This document shows positions 10,498 to 21,825 of a DNA stretch of 64,000 nucleotides, in pieces. Both the position numbers and the translations under genes were made by a program. Source of the DNA: Thereva unica. Taxonomy: Eukaryota; Arthropoda; Insecta; Diptera; Therevidae. The DNA lies in the NCBI GenBank assembly GCA_949987705.1, contig OX465282.1, positions 3,832,501-3,896,500 of the forward strand. The letters are read 5' to 3'. The notes beneath the pieces are model-generated. The model was not told the DNA's origin. It worked only from the letters and a program-made list of their open reading frames with translations, and made no database searches. Each line of letters starts with the position of its first letter. Positions within the stretch are counted from its first letter, which is position 1.

Positions 10498-13401
10498 ATG
10501 ATTTTTGGAACATGGAACACGCGAAGTATGTACCGAACTGCATCAGTTAAGTCACTACTAGACGAAGTGAGCAGATATAAAATCAAATTACTAGATTTAC
10601 AAGAGATCAGATGGATAGGAAACGGGACAATGGACCTTGGCAACTACAGGATATTCTACAGCTGCGGAAGGGAACACCACTTAGGAGTAGGCTTCGTAAT
10701 ACACAAGTCAATCATAGATAATGTCATAGAGTTCAAGCCAATCAGTGAACGTCTATGTTCAATACGACTCCGAACGAAATTCTTCACCCTCACAATCATA
10801 AATGTACATGCGGAGACGGAGGACAAAGCGGACACGACAAAGGACACTTTCTACTACAAGCTTGAACACGCATATGACACGACATCAAGATGGTGATTGG
10901 AGACCTCAACGCCAAAATTGGAAGAGAGAACTGGTACAGACCAACCATTGGAAAAGAAAGTCTCCACGAAACATCAAATGATAACGGACAACGTGTTATC
11001 GATTTTGCAATGAGCAAAAATATTATCGTCAGCTCAACATATTTTCCAAGAAAGGACATTCACAAATACACATGGCAATCTCCCAGCGAAAGGTACTGCA
11101 ATCAAATAGACCATATACTTATAGACAGAAGGGCAGCTTCCAGTATCCTTCAAGTAAGATCCTACAGAGGTGCGAATTGTGAATCGGACCACTTCCTAGT
11201 TAAAGCTAGATTCAGATGTCGGCTGTCCACTCAAGAACTAAGAAGCAACAAAGTAAAGAAATTCGACGTTGACCGCCTCCAGGAACAGACCGTATTGGAG
11301 AGATACCAGGCAACGTTAGCAGAGAGGATAGGTCCAAGCCTAAACATAAATAATGAAAACACAATTGAGGGAAAATGGACAAGACTGAGGACGATACTGA
11401 CAGATGTCACGAAGGAAACTGTAGGCTACAAACGCACTGCCAGAGCCAATGATTGGTACGACGAGGAATGTAAAACAGCTATAGAGGCCAGAAATAGAAA
11501 TAGGAAAATTTACATAGAGAGACCGACGAGGAGCAAGAAACTGAAATATGAGGAAACAAGAAGAACCGCAAAAAAGATCTGCAGGAAGAAGAAAAGGCAA
11601 TTCCTCAACAATTACATCCTGAGAGCAGAGGAAAACTTTGCCCGAAACAGAACCAGGGAAGCATATAAGGAAGTAAACTTCTTCAAGAAAGGCTTCAAAC
11701 CCTCCTCCGGTATATGTAGAACGAAAGAAGGCACTATAGTTACAGGCAGCGAAGATGTAAAGAAAAGATGGAAGGAATTTTTTAGCGAGCTGCTGAACGC
11801 AAACGAGAGCATCCGACACGTACCAGAACCCCGTCCACAACATAACGATGACACCAGAGAAACAAACGAACCCACTCTGGAGGAAGTACAAAGTGCCATA
11901 CGACTCTTAAGAAATAACAAATCTCCAGGAATTGATAACATCCCAGCAGAGATGATCAAGCAAGGAGGCGAACCGCTTTCAGCAGTTATACATGAATTAC
12001 TATGCGGCATATGGAGGAACGAAAAAATGCCTGAAGATTGGAAGCAAAGCATTATCTGCCCAATACACAAGAAAGGAGATAGATTCAACTGTGCAAATTA
12101 CAGAGGCATATCTCTTTTAAGCACAGTGTATAAAATAATGACCAATATAATTAGGGCCAGACTGGAACCTTATGCAGAAGCCGTAATAAGTGAATACCAA
12201 GCTGGATTCAGAAGAAATAGGTCAACGATGGATCAACTTTTTTCAATAAGGCAAATCCTCCGAAAATGCTGGGAATACAACATCGACGTGTATCAACTTT
12301 TCATCGACTTTAAACAAGCATACGACAGTATCGACAGGGAGCAAATGTATGCTAATGTAATGTTGGACCTAAACATCCCCTTAAAGATAGTTAAATTAAC
12401 AAAAATTACAATAGAAAAAACAAGTTGTGCAGTCAGAATACAAGGAGAATTGACCGAGCCCTTCCCAGTCAAGCAAGGCTTAAAGCAGAGCGATGTGCTG
12501 ACACCCATGCTATTTAATCTCTGCCTAGAAGGAGTAATTCGCAAAGTAAACATTGATGCGAACGTAACCCTGCTTAACAAATCAAAACAATTGGCAGTAT
12601 ATGCCGATGATATAAACTGCCTAGATCACTGTCATACCTTAGAGAAATGTTTACGGAATTAGAAGAGGGAGCCAAAGATATAGAGGTGCAAATAAATGCA
12701 GAAAAAAGTAAAATTCTGATTCAGTCAAGGGTGGAAAGAAGAGGAAGAAACCACAACACCAACCTGGGGGGAGCATAACTTCGAAGGGGTAAACCTATTT
12801 AACTACCTGGGGACCTATTTAACTACCTGGGTCAGAGAAGACAACGATGAAACGTTAGACGTACAACGAAGAATAAACGCCGCAAACAGAACATACTTCT
12901 CACTACTGCCAGTCATGAAATCCAGAGACATCCACAGAAAAACAAAAATAAGAATCTACAAAACTTTCATACAGCTACGTATGGATATGAAGCATTGAGT
13001 ATAGGTCCCAGAAATCCGCCGACCAGTTGGATATATTTGAGAGGACGGTTCTCTGAAGGATATACGGCCCAATCAATGAAGACAATCCATGGAGAATACG
13101 CTACAATCATGAATTGTACGACTTATACAAAGAATGTAAACTTTCGACCCATGCCAAGCTACTACGTTTACGTTTGGCCGGTCATGTGCAAAGAATGGGT
13201 GACTCAAGGATACCAAAAAAAGCCCTGTACCTACTACCAGTTGGCAGAAGACCAGTTGGCAAACCACGGTCAAGGCGGGAGGACAATGTTAAGGCCGATG
13301 CAGCAAAACTGATCAATATGAGAAATTGGAGACAAGCTGCGGAGCAGAGAGACGTCTGGAGGAAGACGCTGATGGAGGCCAAGGTTCGAATTGGGATGTA
13401 G
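10498..13401 (+). pseudogene. RTE-clade endonuclease-reverse transcriptase, frameshifted
   Basis: The ATG at 10498 opens with the GTWN motif of APE-type endonucleases; the same frame is open upstream to about 10378. The endonuclease has LQEIRW, then after a frame change at about 10890 GDLNAKIG, QIDHILID and a terminal SDH. The reverse transcriptase follows with NYRGISLL, EYQAGFRRNRST, FIDFKQAYDSID and an intact YADD near 12600. The frame breaks again at 12662. Homology resumes to the C-terminus (RLAGHVQRM, PVGKPRSR, MRNWRQAAEQRD), ending at 13401. At least two frameshifts make this copy inactive. Domain order and short 3' end fit RTE, the type often annotated as 'craniofacial development protein 2-like' in insects. 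Confidence 0.88.
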
Positions 13402-13420
13402 AGCCATCGAAGAAGAAGAA

Positions 13421-13792
13421 GAATTTTTGAATAGGAAGTTGTGCCTTTGTCAAGATGTCTTAGCGGCTGGTGAGTTCTCACGCCCTAGACTTTTCTTTCA
13501 AGTATCCTGCACGACCCCTAAAGAACTCCGCGTCCACCCTGGTTGGGGCGCTCACGTGCAGGGATGTGTTGGTGGTACTTCCGGTGTCTCACCATTCACA
13601 GTCTTGTTTTTCAGGACCGATTTTGATGACCATCAACCCAAAAACCATATATGGAACGTTTTTAATATTTTGAAACCCTCCCTCACATATTTTAATGGAC
13701 TAGGAGTGCCTACCGTCCGATAGATGAAGAGACCCGACATAAGCTGATCTTTGATAACCTATTATTAACCGGGTAATCCGGCTTTATTAGGG
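13421..13792 (+). repeat. Right direct repeat of RTE-like unit
   Basis: Second copy of the 9859-10240 repeat, starting exactly at the (GAA)n tail of the RTE gene. Similarity to the left copy stops at about 13792. Confidence 0.8.
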
Positions 13793-14939
13793 CTAATCTT
13801 AAACGGCATTTTGGGACCAAAGAATTAAGATCTACCACTCAGACTTGTAAAAAACTATGAACAAGAGCTTAAAATTCCGATGGAATTTTTTAATAAAACA
13901 AAACAATTATAAAAGACCATTTTAGCCATATTCTCAACTGATCAACTGATCTATAGTACCCTCAAATTACTATTCAGCTATTCCTTGTCGATAACAGCAC
14001 ACTAAATGGATGTTTCGATTCTGCATAATATTTTCATAAATTCAGTAGTGACTAATTTAATAGTGATATCATCTTGTTTTTCACAATGTAGCTACACAAG
14101 TAAACTACGCAACACTTAGAATTTTAGTCATGCTGTTGTAAAATAAAAAGAGGTTAAAAGTAAGAGAGAATTGAGAGAGTATGAATAATAAAGTGCCAAT
14201 AAGTCATGGTTTTAAATATATTTTGTGCAAATGAAATATTTATTTAAGCTGCCAAAAAAATGATGTTAATTAAAAGATGAAACATAATCCACATGAAACA
14301 GTGTCCAAAAGACACTTGGTACACAAGTTCAACAGCCCACAAGACTCGTGATGGATGCTTCAATGAGTCAATTTCATTCCGCTTTCGCATAGGCGACAAA
14401 ACTTATGTTTATGAATCATACAGTCGTGAAATGTTTTATTTTTTGTTAGTTTTCAATATGCTAAATAGTAAATATTATGGTGGGATAAATTGAGAAAATT
14501 TTTTAAAGTATCTTTTAAAGTTTTCCACTTCTCACTCATCGTATTAAAAAGATAAAAAGAACGAATCCAGCTACAACTTTGCCCATGAATCATCAGAAAA
14601 ATAAAATACGACGAAGACGAAATCTCAGACCCATGTCAGATTCTCCAAAGATTTTTCAGCACATTCGAAAAAGATACGAGTCTAGAGTTGTGAGAAGTAA
14701 ACACTTTTGTGTTATGCTGTACTAATAAGCAGACGTCAAGACTCTTGAGACCTCAAAGGGCAAAGGACAGACTTTATATGCTTTTATGCTTTTAGCGCAT
14801 ATCTTTGCATGTTCATAATAGTGATCGTCTTCATGTCGATTTTTTCTGCTTTTATCAACGAGGGCAAAGTTTTGGTGGTTGTTGTTCCAGTAAAGAAGAG
14901 TTTCGTCGTCACCAGAAATAATTCGCCTCAAATTGAAAG
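13793..14939. other. Non-coding, AT-rich
   Basis: No gene or repeat recognised. The short frames have no domain signature. Confidence 0.5.
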
Positions 14940-15371
14940 TTTTTTTTTCTTATGTGATAGTCTAAGCCAAGGTGTCACCCTTTGTACTACTAGTACGTCA
15001 TGTCGTATATGTTATGGTGCAATGTCCAGTAGTAAGCTTAGCTCGAAAGATAGAGAGAAGGACATAATAGGTTAGGGGGAGTCAAGGGGCTGTTGGAGAA
15101 AGTGGCGATGAACCTTTCGTTTGAACTCTTGGATGCTGTATGAGTTCGGGAATACTGTCTTCTGAAGGTTGTTCCACAGACGAGTTGTTCTTGTTATAAA
15201 CAAACTTCTAGATCGGAATGTGCGCGAATATAAGGGCTGTAAACTGTGGGGGTGAGCCGAGCGGGCAAGTCTTGTGTTGCGGGAGAAATGTTGCCGTGGA
15301 GGCATGATGTTACTTATTCCATTATGAAAAAAGCGATAAAATTTTGCAAGAGCTGCTACATTCCTACGGTG

Positions 15372-17271
15372 CACAGTGGGACGAATTGCCGGAAACGTGG
15401 ACAAAAGTCTAAATATTGATGAATTTGGACGAAATTCGGTATTATAGGGTAATGGACCTCGCTAATCACGAATTTGATGTCAAAAACTGGAAATTCAAAA
15501 TGGCGTATCCAATATGGCGGACATCATTTTTAAAACATTGTATAAATAAACTCAAAACTTGTATCTAGATGTTTTTGGGCATGCCGATTACGAATTTGAT
15601 GTCAAAATTTGGAAATTCAAAATGGCGGATCCAATATGGCGGACATAATTTTTCAAAATTTGCATAAATAAGTTCAAAACATGTATTTATATGTTTTTGA
15701 GCATGCTGAATACGAATTTGATACTTGAATTCGAAAATTTTAAGAACAGGAACTTGATTGACTCCTTTTACAATATATGTAGGTTCAAAATATGATCAAA
15801 ATGCTGAAATATTGTAATTTTTCTGAACAAAGCAAGAATATTGCGATTTAGATCACAACTTTTTAATTACATATCTTGTAAACGGAGTCACTCACGTTCC
15901 TATTCTTAATATCATATAAAGGAATACACATTTACCTAAAAAACGAAACGAATTACGTTGCTCTACGATAGTTAGTCTAAGAGTTATTCAATTTTAAGTA
16001 AATATTAAAAAAATACATTTTTTTCTTTTGTTAACATCCTGTACCTTAGTGGATAGTGGGTATAGCCCCTTCTCTAGAACAATTTTTTCACCAAAACCAT
16101 CCAGGAATTAGAGGATATGAGTATTTTAAATATCTCATGAACGGTGATTCGTACAGGAAAATGTATAATATCATTTTTTGTAGATAATCGCGTGATCTAA
16201 AAACCTTGTAAACAATATTTTAGGATGGGACTTGACGTTTAAGAGATATTAGCCGAAAACGGAATTTTCCGTTTTAGGGGGTTGTTTTCAGGAGCAGCGC
16301 ACAACCAATTTTCCGAAACATTTTTTTAACATATTTCTACTCACGAAAAACTATTTTTTCTAGAAAAAGTTTCGTGAGTTAACATTTAGTTAGAGATGTG
16401 CATTCGAATTGTACTCTGACGACTGAACTAATATTTATAACTAACGACTTTGAATTTCCTAATTTTGACATCAGATTCGCAATCGGCATGCTCAAAAACA
16501 TATAGTTACAAGTTTTCAACTTATTTCTATAAATTTTGAAAAATTATGTCCGCCATATTGGGTCCGCCATTTTGAATTTTAAAATTTTGACATCAAAATT
16601 CGTGATCAGCGACGTCGATAACATAATACCACCAAATTTCGCGCAGATTTAACAATATGGAGAATTTTCCCGCACTTTTTTAGACATTTTATTAAAACTA
16701 AAATATAGCACCCGCATCTGCATATGTGGTTTACTAAGGAGAGTTGCGGCTAGTAGCTGGATTTTCTTTTTTAATCCTGAAGTAAATATAACCTAGTTTA
16801 TAAAAAAATACTTGACTTAGTGGTATTCCGTGGAACTCATAACTTATCTTTTAATTTCGATTGAATTTTATAAATAATTTTATAAAATTTCTCGTTATTA
16901 TACATAATTATTGTTTACTTCAATAACAAATGTTAACACGTCACTTAACAAGTTCTAAAGCATTTAATATTTAGTATATACGTGGAGAAACATTCTCCAT
17001 TTCCAATATTTCGAATCTGTATTGTCGTTAAAATTTTATACAAGTTTCAATTTGCACTACGTTTTTTAAGCACAGAGCCGAAGGCTTTACAAATAAACAA
17101 TGGCCAAGTTCAACCTTCTGTGCAGCTTCAGGGAAAAACAATTAACCGTTTCTACTACCGGGATTTAATAGTGCCAACAATACTGTAGTCAACCCAAAAG
17201 ATGAAAATCCTTAGACCGAAACTTTTATTTTCGGACTTTTGTCCACGTTTTAGGCAATTCGTCCCACTGTG
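15372..17271. mobile_element. Transib-like non-autonomous DNA transposon with RSS-like ends
   Basis: Both ends read CACAGTGGGACGAATTGCC inward, and the similarity continues to ACAAAAGTC; the 5 bp CGGTG is duplicated at 15367-15371 and 17272-17276. CACAGTG fits the Transib terminus (CACWRTG) and equals the consensus heptamer of V(D)J recombination signals; ACAAAAGTC sits 22 bp further in at both ends. The insertion splits L1 ORF2, and the related L1 copy at 61903-61907 carries the uninterrupted CACCG target. Inside are repeated, oppositely oriented blocks containing AATATGGCGGACATAATTTT (15465-15720 and about 16450-16640). No transposase ORF is present. Confidence 0.8.
15467..15740. repeat. 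Tandem ~126 bp units inside the Transib-like element
   Basis: Units start at about 15467, 15593 and 15719 with ACGAATTTGAT and carry ATTCAAAATGGCG and ATATGGCGGACAT. Inverted counterparts lie at about 16450-16640. They form a long imperfect palindrome. Confidence 0.75.
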
Positions 17272-19026
17272 CGGTGGCTTAATGAGTCAAATGAAGAGCA
17301 AATGGCGCTGTCACCAATAAGTTTGAGAGCGCGGTTTTGCACCTTGTCCAGCCAAGCTAAGATGGTTCTTGGGGCCCCAGCCCAGATATACGAGTTGTAT
17401 TCGAGACGGGGACGAATGTAGGACTTATAAATTATAGCCCTGGCAGAAGGCTGAAGGAGGAATTTGCATGTTTGAGGAATCCTAGACACTGGGATGCTTG
17501 TTTAGCACTTTGGAATAAGTGGTTATTCCAGCGCAGATCTTCAGCTAATGTTACCCCTAGGATGTTTAGAGAGGGTTCTGCCGTTACGGTCTTGTTGTCC
17601 ACTGAAATAGAAAGCGGTTCGGTGCAAGTTTTATTGGAGAAGAGACAGTACTTGGTTTTTAATGCATTAAATTCGACACGGTTCTTGTGGCCCCAATCAA
17701 GAATTCGTTCGATGTCCCTGTTGATTGAATTGGACAAGAGTTCTGGACGCGCTTGTCTTACATTATTAAAACCATAGGAGTAACATAGAGTACCGTCGTC
17801 AGAAAAGCTGTGATTTGGAGGGGACTGAGAGCAGGTCATTTATAAAAACTAGGAAGAGAGCTGGTGATAGAATTGAGCCCTAAGGAACACCTGCGGAGAT
17901 GGGGTGGGGATCGGATTCGACGCCATCCAATACTACCTTGATTGAACGGCCAGAAAGGAAGCTCTCAATCCAGTTCTTCAGAACAGAGTCAATCCAATAG
18001 CTTGAAGTTTAGCCAACAGAGCGGGATGCCATACTCTGTCAAAAGCCTTGGAGATATCCAGAGCAACCAGGCCAGATTCGCTAAATCGGTGTATACTTCG
18101 GCTGAGGTGCTCCGTTCGGCAAACAAGGAGGTCGCCGGTAGATCTTTTCGATCTAAAGCCGTATTGTTTGTCGTTCAATATTTGGTGGTATTCAAGATAT
18201 TCCATAAGCTTTCTTTTTATTATTGTCTCCATAACTTTGGAGAGAATAGAAGTAATTGCTATTGGGCGGTAGTTAGTAGGGTCACTAGCTTCACCTTTTT
18301 TCAGTTTAGGCTGAACATGAGCCAGTTTCCAAGAGTCAGGATAAACTCCGGAGAAGTATGAAAGTGCAAAAAGTTTGCGCAGAGGTTTAGCCAAAGGTGA
18401 GGCACATTTTTTAAGAACTATAGGGGGAATTTTGTCCGGGCCAGTGGCTTTGTTGGAATCCAGCTCTTTGAGACAGGGCCGGCGCTTGGGTTTTTTGCGC
18501 CCGGTGCACTATGCCAGAACCCCTAGAAGCTATTCATTTTTGAACGCAGTGAAGGACAATGGAAAAAGTCACAAAAACTAGCTGCATGGGAGAAATAATT
18601 TTCATAGTTTGCGCAAAATTAAAGGAGTTTATTCGATTAAAAAAACGATTAAAAAGATTACGTAGAAAATAAGCTTTACATGGGTCAACCTCCAACCAAC
18701 AAAAATCTGTTGAAAACGTCGTTTGCGGAGAAGAGAGTAGAGTGGGACGACGGGCAGGCAGATTTTTTGTTCTTCTGAATCCTTTCACTGAATTTTTGAA
18801 TCAATTTTTGTCAGCTGTGTGGTTGTGCTTGTTTTTTGTCTCCCTTTTACTAGGACAAGAAATGGCGGAAGGGAGAATTAATATTAAACACGCATAGCTT
18901 GTTGGAAAAGATGGCATTAGTGAAGAAAACCCATGCGATTCTTCATCGAATTTCAAAAGGGAATTGACTCTAATTTTTGTTGGTTGGTCCGTGTGAAACT
19001 GGCCATATTTATTTGTTAGACAGCAA

Positions 19027-19811
19027 TATCTCGGCTTCACCGGCCGAACTGCGCAAGTTCGAACAAATTGGTGTAGGTACTGAACTTTAATTTTTGTCTG
19101 AGTTCCCACACATTTTCACATATTGAACTCAGGAAAAATAAAGCCTGAATTCGCCCAACAGAACATTTTTTATGTGAAAGACTAGAGTCTCAGGAAAGAC
19201 CCTTTATACTGTTGACAATCTATTTTCTTCGTAGAGTGCAATGTCGAACAGCAGCTCTATTCGGCGAGGAAGGAACCGCCACAACCTTCCCGCGATATTT
19301 TCAGTCCACCTACGCCCAACCATTACTATCGCGACTCTGACATCGGGGCATCGAGAAACAATTCGCTGAAGTGTTATGCCTTCTGAAACGAGAGTTGAGT
19401 TTCATCAACCAACCGATGACATGCGCTTTTGGTGGAGCGGGGAAGGGCTAAGGAAGGCTATGACACGAGGAATCAGGAATGTAAAGAGGGAAGAAGAAAG
19501 AAGGAAAGTTATGAAGGTGGGAACGTGGAAAAGGCGAAGGACCGTGGGGCTGCTCGGGATTCGAACCCGGGACCTCTGGGATAGCAGTCAGACACCTTAC
19601 CCCTAGACTACCGATGCCCCACATGAGATTTATGTTCAATCGCACTCAAAAGAGAGTAATCAACTGAAACAATGGAATATCACCCCAGTGAGCTTTTGCA
19701 TTTCTAACTTCTGGCAAAATAGAAAAAAAATTTCAAGCACAAACTGAACATGCCAGCCGGTGAGCGGATAGAATTGAACTTTATTAAACTGAGACCGGCC
19801 AAGCCGGAGCA
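19027..19811. mobile_element. Diverged MITE nested in the hAT-like element
   Basis: Both ends and an internal block (CTCAAAAGAGAGTAA near 19646) match the MITE at 40271-40775, starting with CGGCTTCACCG and ending with AAGCCGGAGC. Relative to that copy it has about 470 extra bases (about 19165-19635), which hold the tRNA-like sequence. The terminal repeats are worn and no target duplication remains. Confidence 0.65.
19544..19622 (-). tRNA. tRNA-like sequence (tRNA relic or SINE head)
   Basis: On the minus strand the segment has an A-box match (TAGTCTAGGGG) and a perfect B box (GGTTCGAATCC), and begins and ends with the complementary 7-mers GTGGGGC and GCCCCAC. The D and anticodon arms do not fold cleanly, so no anticodon is assigned. 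It sits in extra sequence absent from the related MITE at 40 kb, favouring a SINE head or inserted tRNA-derived sequence over a functional tRNA gene. Confidence 0.45.
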
Positions 19812-21825
19812 TAGAAAAATAAACAAAAAAGAGCAATTAAAACGGAGTTTTCGCCTCATTTCGTTCATTTACTTCTTTTAACAGTTTTTGAAACAGAATT
19901 TAAAAGTGCAGCAGCAGCGCCCTCAAGTTTATATCACCCACGGTAAGCAGCAATACACAATACAGAGCCATCGGAACAATTTTTCCTTTGTGTGAGTGAA
20001 TATGGTGCTTTGAACAGAATTTTCATAAAGTGCTCCAAATAAATGAGAGATTTTTCTCTCACTTGGGACATTTTTTCCCAGATTTCTCAAATCTCCAAGC
20101 TGACATATCTGGAAACTTCCTGCACGAGGAGAAGTGAAACTTTCCCGTTTTATCTTGCATCAGAAAGTCCTCTATCACTGTACTGCACTGTAATTGAGTA
20201 AATTTGTGTAATATCTTGCACCCATGAAAATTCTTGTCAGTTTCTTTTTTTTTAAAGTTATAAATTTTTTTTAAATCTTAATTTCTGAAATTGCGCCCCC
20301 GATGTATTGTGCCCGGTGCAAGTGCACCATTTGCACCTATGAAAACGCCGCCCCTGCTTTGAGACACTTATACACTTCACGCGTCCTGAAGATTCCATTG
20401 AGTGAGCGAAACACTCGATGGTAGGGGGTTGCATGTCGGCATCGGGTAAGGAAGAATTCTCGGCGAACAGAAATGCAAGTAGATCGGCCTTGGGTTTGCT
20501 TTCTGTTATCACCTGTTTGTTATAAATGAATGGAGGCGTTGTATGTGAAGTGGAATTCTTCCTGATGGAGGTTACCAAGGACCAGAAGTTTTTACTGCCA
20601 GCAGTGGAGTTTATGAGTTTACCTCTCAGTCTGTCATAGAATAATTCCTTGACTTTCCTGATGGTGGATTTACAAAATTTACGAGAGTACTCACGTCGAG
20701 ATGTTTCGCTCGGAGAATTTTTGTATTGTCTGTAGGCGGCTTCTTTGGTTTTGATTGCGTTCATACACTCTCGATTGAACCATCCATATTGACTAGGCTT
20801 TATGGATTTGGAAGAATACAGAAGGCCGCAAAATTGACATCGCGGTTCTAAAAACACAAATCCCAGTCAGCAGCTTGGAAAACGCGGATCAGCCCCCACC
20901 AGTTGGCTTTTCCGTAATGCCAAACAGTTCTCCTAGGAGCTGGCGTGGTTGGGGTTGGAGATGGGTATGACAAGTAAGCGCTGACTAGACAGTGATCCGT
21001 GTTGCCAATAGGCGAATCGACCTCAACGGAGTAACGTGTTGGGTGGGAGGTAAGAAAAAGATCAGGGAGGTGTGCCGCTTGTCCTTCAGTGTCAGGAACA
21101 CGCGTACGCTGTTTCACTATTTGGTGCAGGTTATTGGTCTCAGCAAAGAGCTAGGCATCCCTGCCAGAAACACTGATGCCATTAGAGTAATTCAGCCAAT
21201 TTACGTTGTGAACGTTGAAGTCAACCGCAACAATGATTTCGCACTCCCGATCGGAGGATAAAAATTCGGAGATACGTTCGAAGATAGTGTCGAACGCTAA
21301 TAAGGAAGCTTCATTACTAATATTAGGACTCCTGTATAGAAAACAGAAGAAAATGACGTGATTACGATATTTAAATACCGAGATGGTTAAAATCAGTTGA
21401 TGTACTGCTGTACACCTTCTGGAAGGCAACGTCTTTCCTAATATAAATGGAAATTCCCCTATGTGGGGAGAGATTATGCACTAAAGTGTACCCGGAAATC
21501 TGATAATACTCTAAGCTAAGCAATCGTTAGGTAAAATATGGGTTTCACTTAGTGCGAAGATTGGAGGTGAATAAGTGTTGAGATGGCACAACACGGAATA
21601 AAAATTCGTCTTAAGCCCGCGGATGTTAGTGAAATCCATACAAAAATTATTGTATCGCGGCTTTGTATACACACGGTTGCAAGCCCCAGTCGTTGGTATT
21701 AAGGCAAAAAAAATTAAACTAAAAATAAATGCCTCCCAAAACAAACCCCCCAAGAGTGAAAAACAAACAAAACTTTGCGATAAAATTTGTTTTGTGTTAA
21801 CCAAGCACGAAAGAAGATTCTAGCT

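Larger units (their letters stand above)
9859..13792 (+). mobile_element. RTE-like non-LTR retrotransposon framed by ~375 bp direct repeats
   Basis: A degraded endonuclease-reverse transcriptase gene (10498-13401) lies between two direct repeats, 9859-10240 and 13421-13792, roughly 85-90% identical by eye. The right repeat begins immediately after a (GAA)n tail (13408-13422) that follows the ORF stop. Both repeats begin with GAATTTTTG and end near CCGGCTTTATT. Non-LTR elements normally lack terminal direct repeats, so this is either a pseudo-LTR arrangement or a collapsed head-to-tail tandem. Confidence 0.7.
18474..20356. mobile_element. hAT-like non-autonomous DNA transposon
   Basis: The left end is CAGGGCCGGCG and the right end, reverse-complemented, is CAGGGGCGGCG; both are followed further in by GTGCACC/GCCCGGTGCA-type sequence. 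The 8 bp CTTTGAGA is duplicated at 18466-18473 and 20357-20364, the size and CAGGG end expected for hAT. It lies inside L1 ORF2 and has no transposase ORF. It carries a nested MITE at 19027-19811. Confidence 0.8.
15072..21804 (-). pseudogene. L1 ORF2: endonuclease-reverse transcriptase, interrupted
   Basis: Collinear fragments on the minus strand: endonuclease start with FTNIRGLKTNFYSV and LSET (about 21560-21660); VDFNVHNVNW (about 21200); NTDHCLVSAYLS (about 20980); the linker WFNRECMNAI (about 20770); reverse transcriptase with NYRPIAITS, QYGFRSKRST and LDISKAFDRVWH (17978-18394); the catalytic box as FSDD rather than YADD or FADD (about 17800); the thumb region NSYIWAGAP (about 17390); and the C-terminus RRNVAALAKFYR to TTRLWNNL (15072-15366). 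There are several frameshifts besides the two transposon insertions. This copy cannot be active. Confidence 0.85.
14940..21825 (-). mobile_element. Non-LTR retrotransposon 'L1' (Jockey-superfamily type), with two nested DNA transposons
   Basis: Read on the minus strand it starts with an APE endonuclease near 21700 and ends in poly(A), seen as T's at about 14940-14948. The 3' UTR just inside the tail matches the second copy at 61003-62335, including the AGTAGTACAAAGGGTGAC segment. It is interrupted by a Transib-like element (15372-17271) and a hAT-like element (18474-20356); without them it is about 3.1 kb. The clade (CR1, L2 or Daphne-like) is uncertain. Confidence 0.85.
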
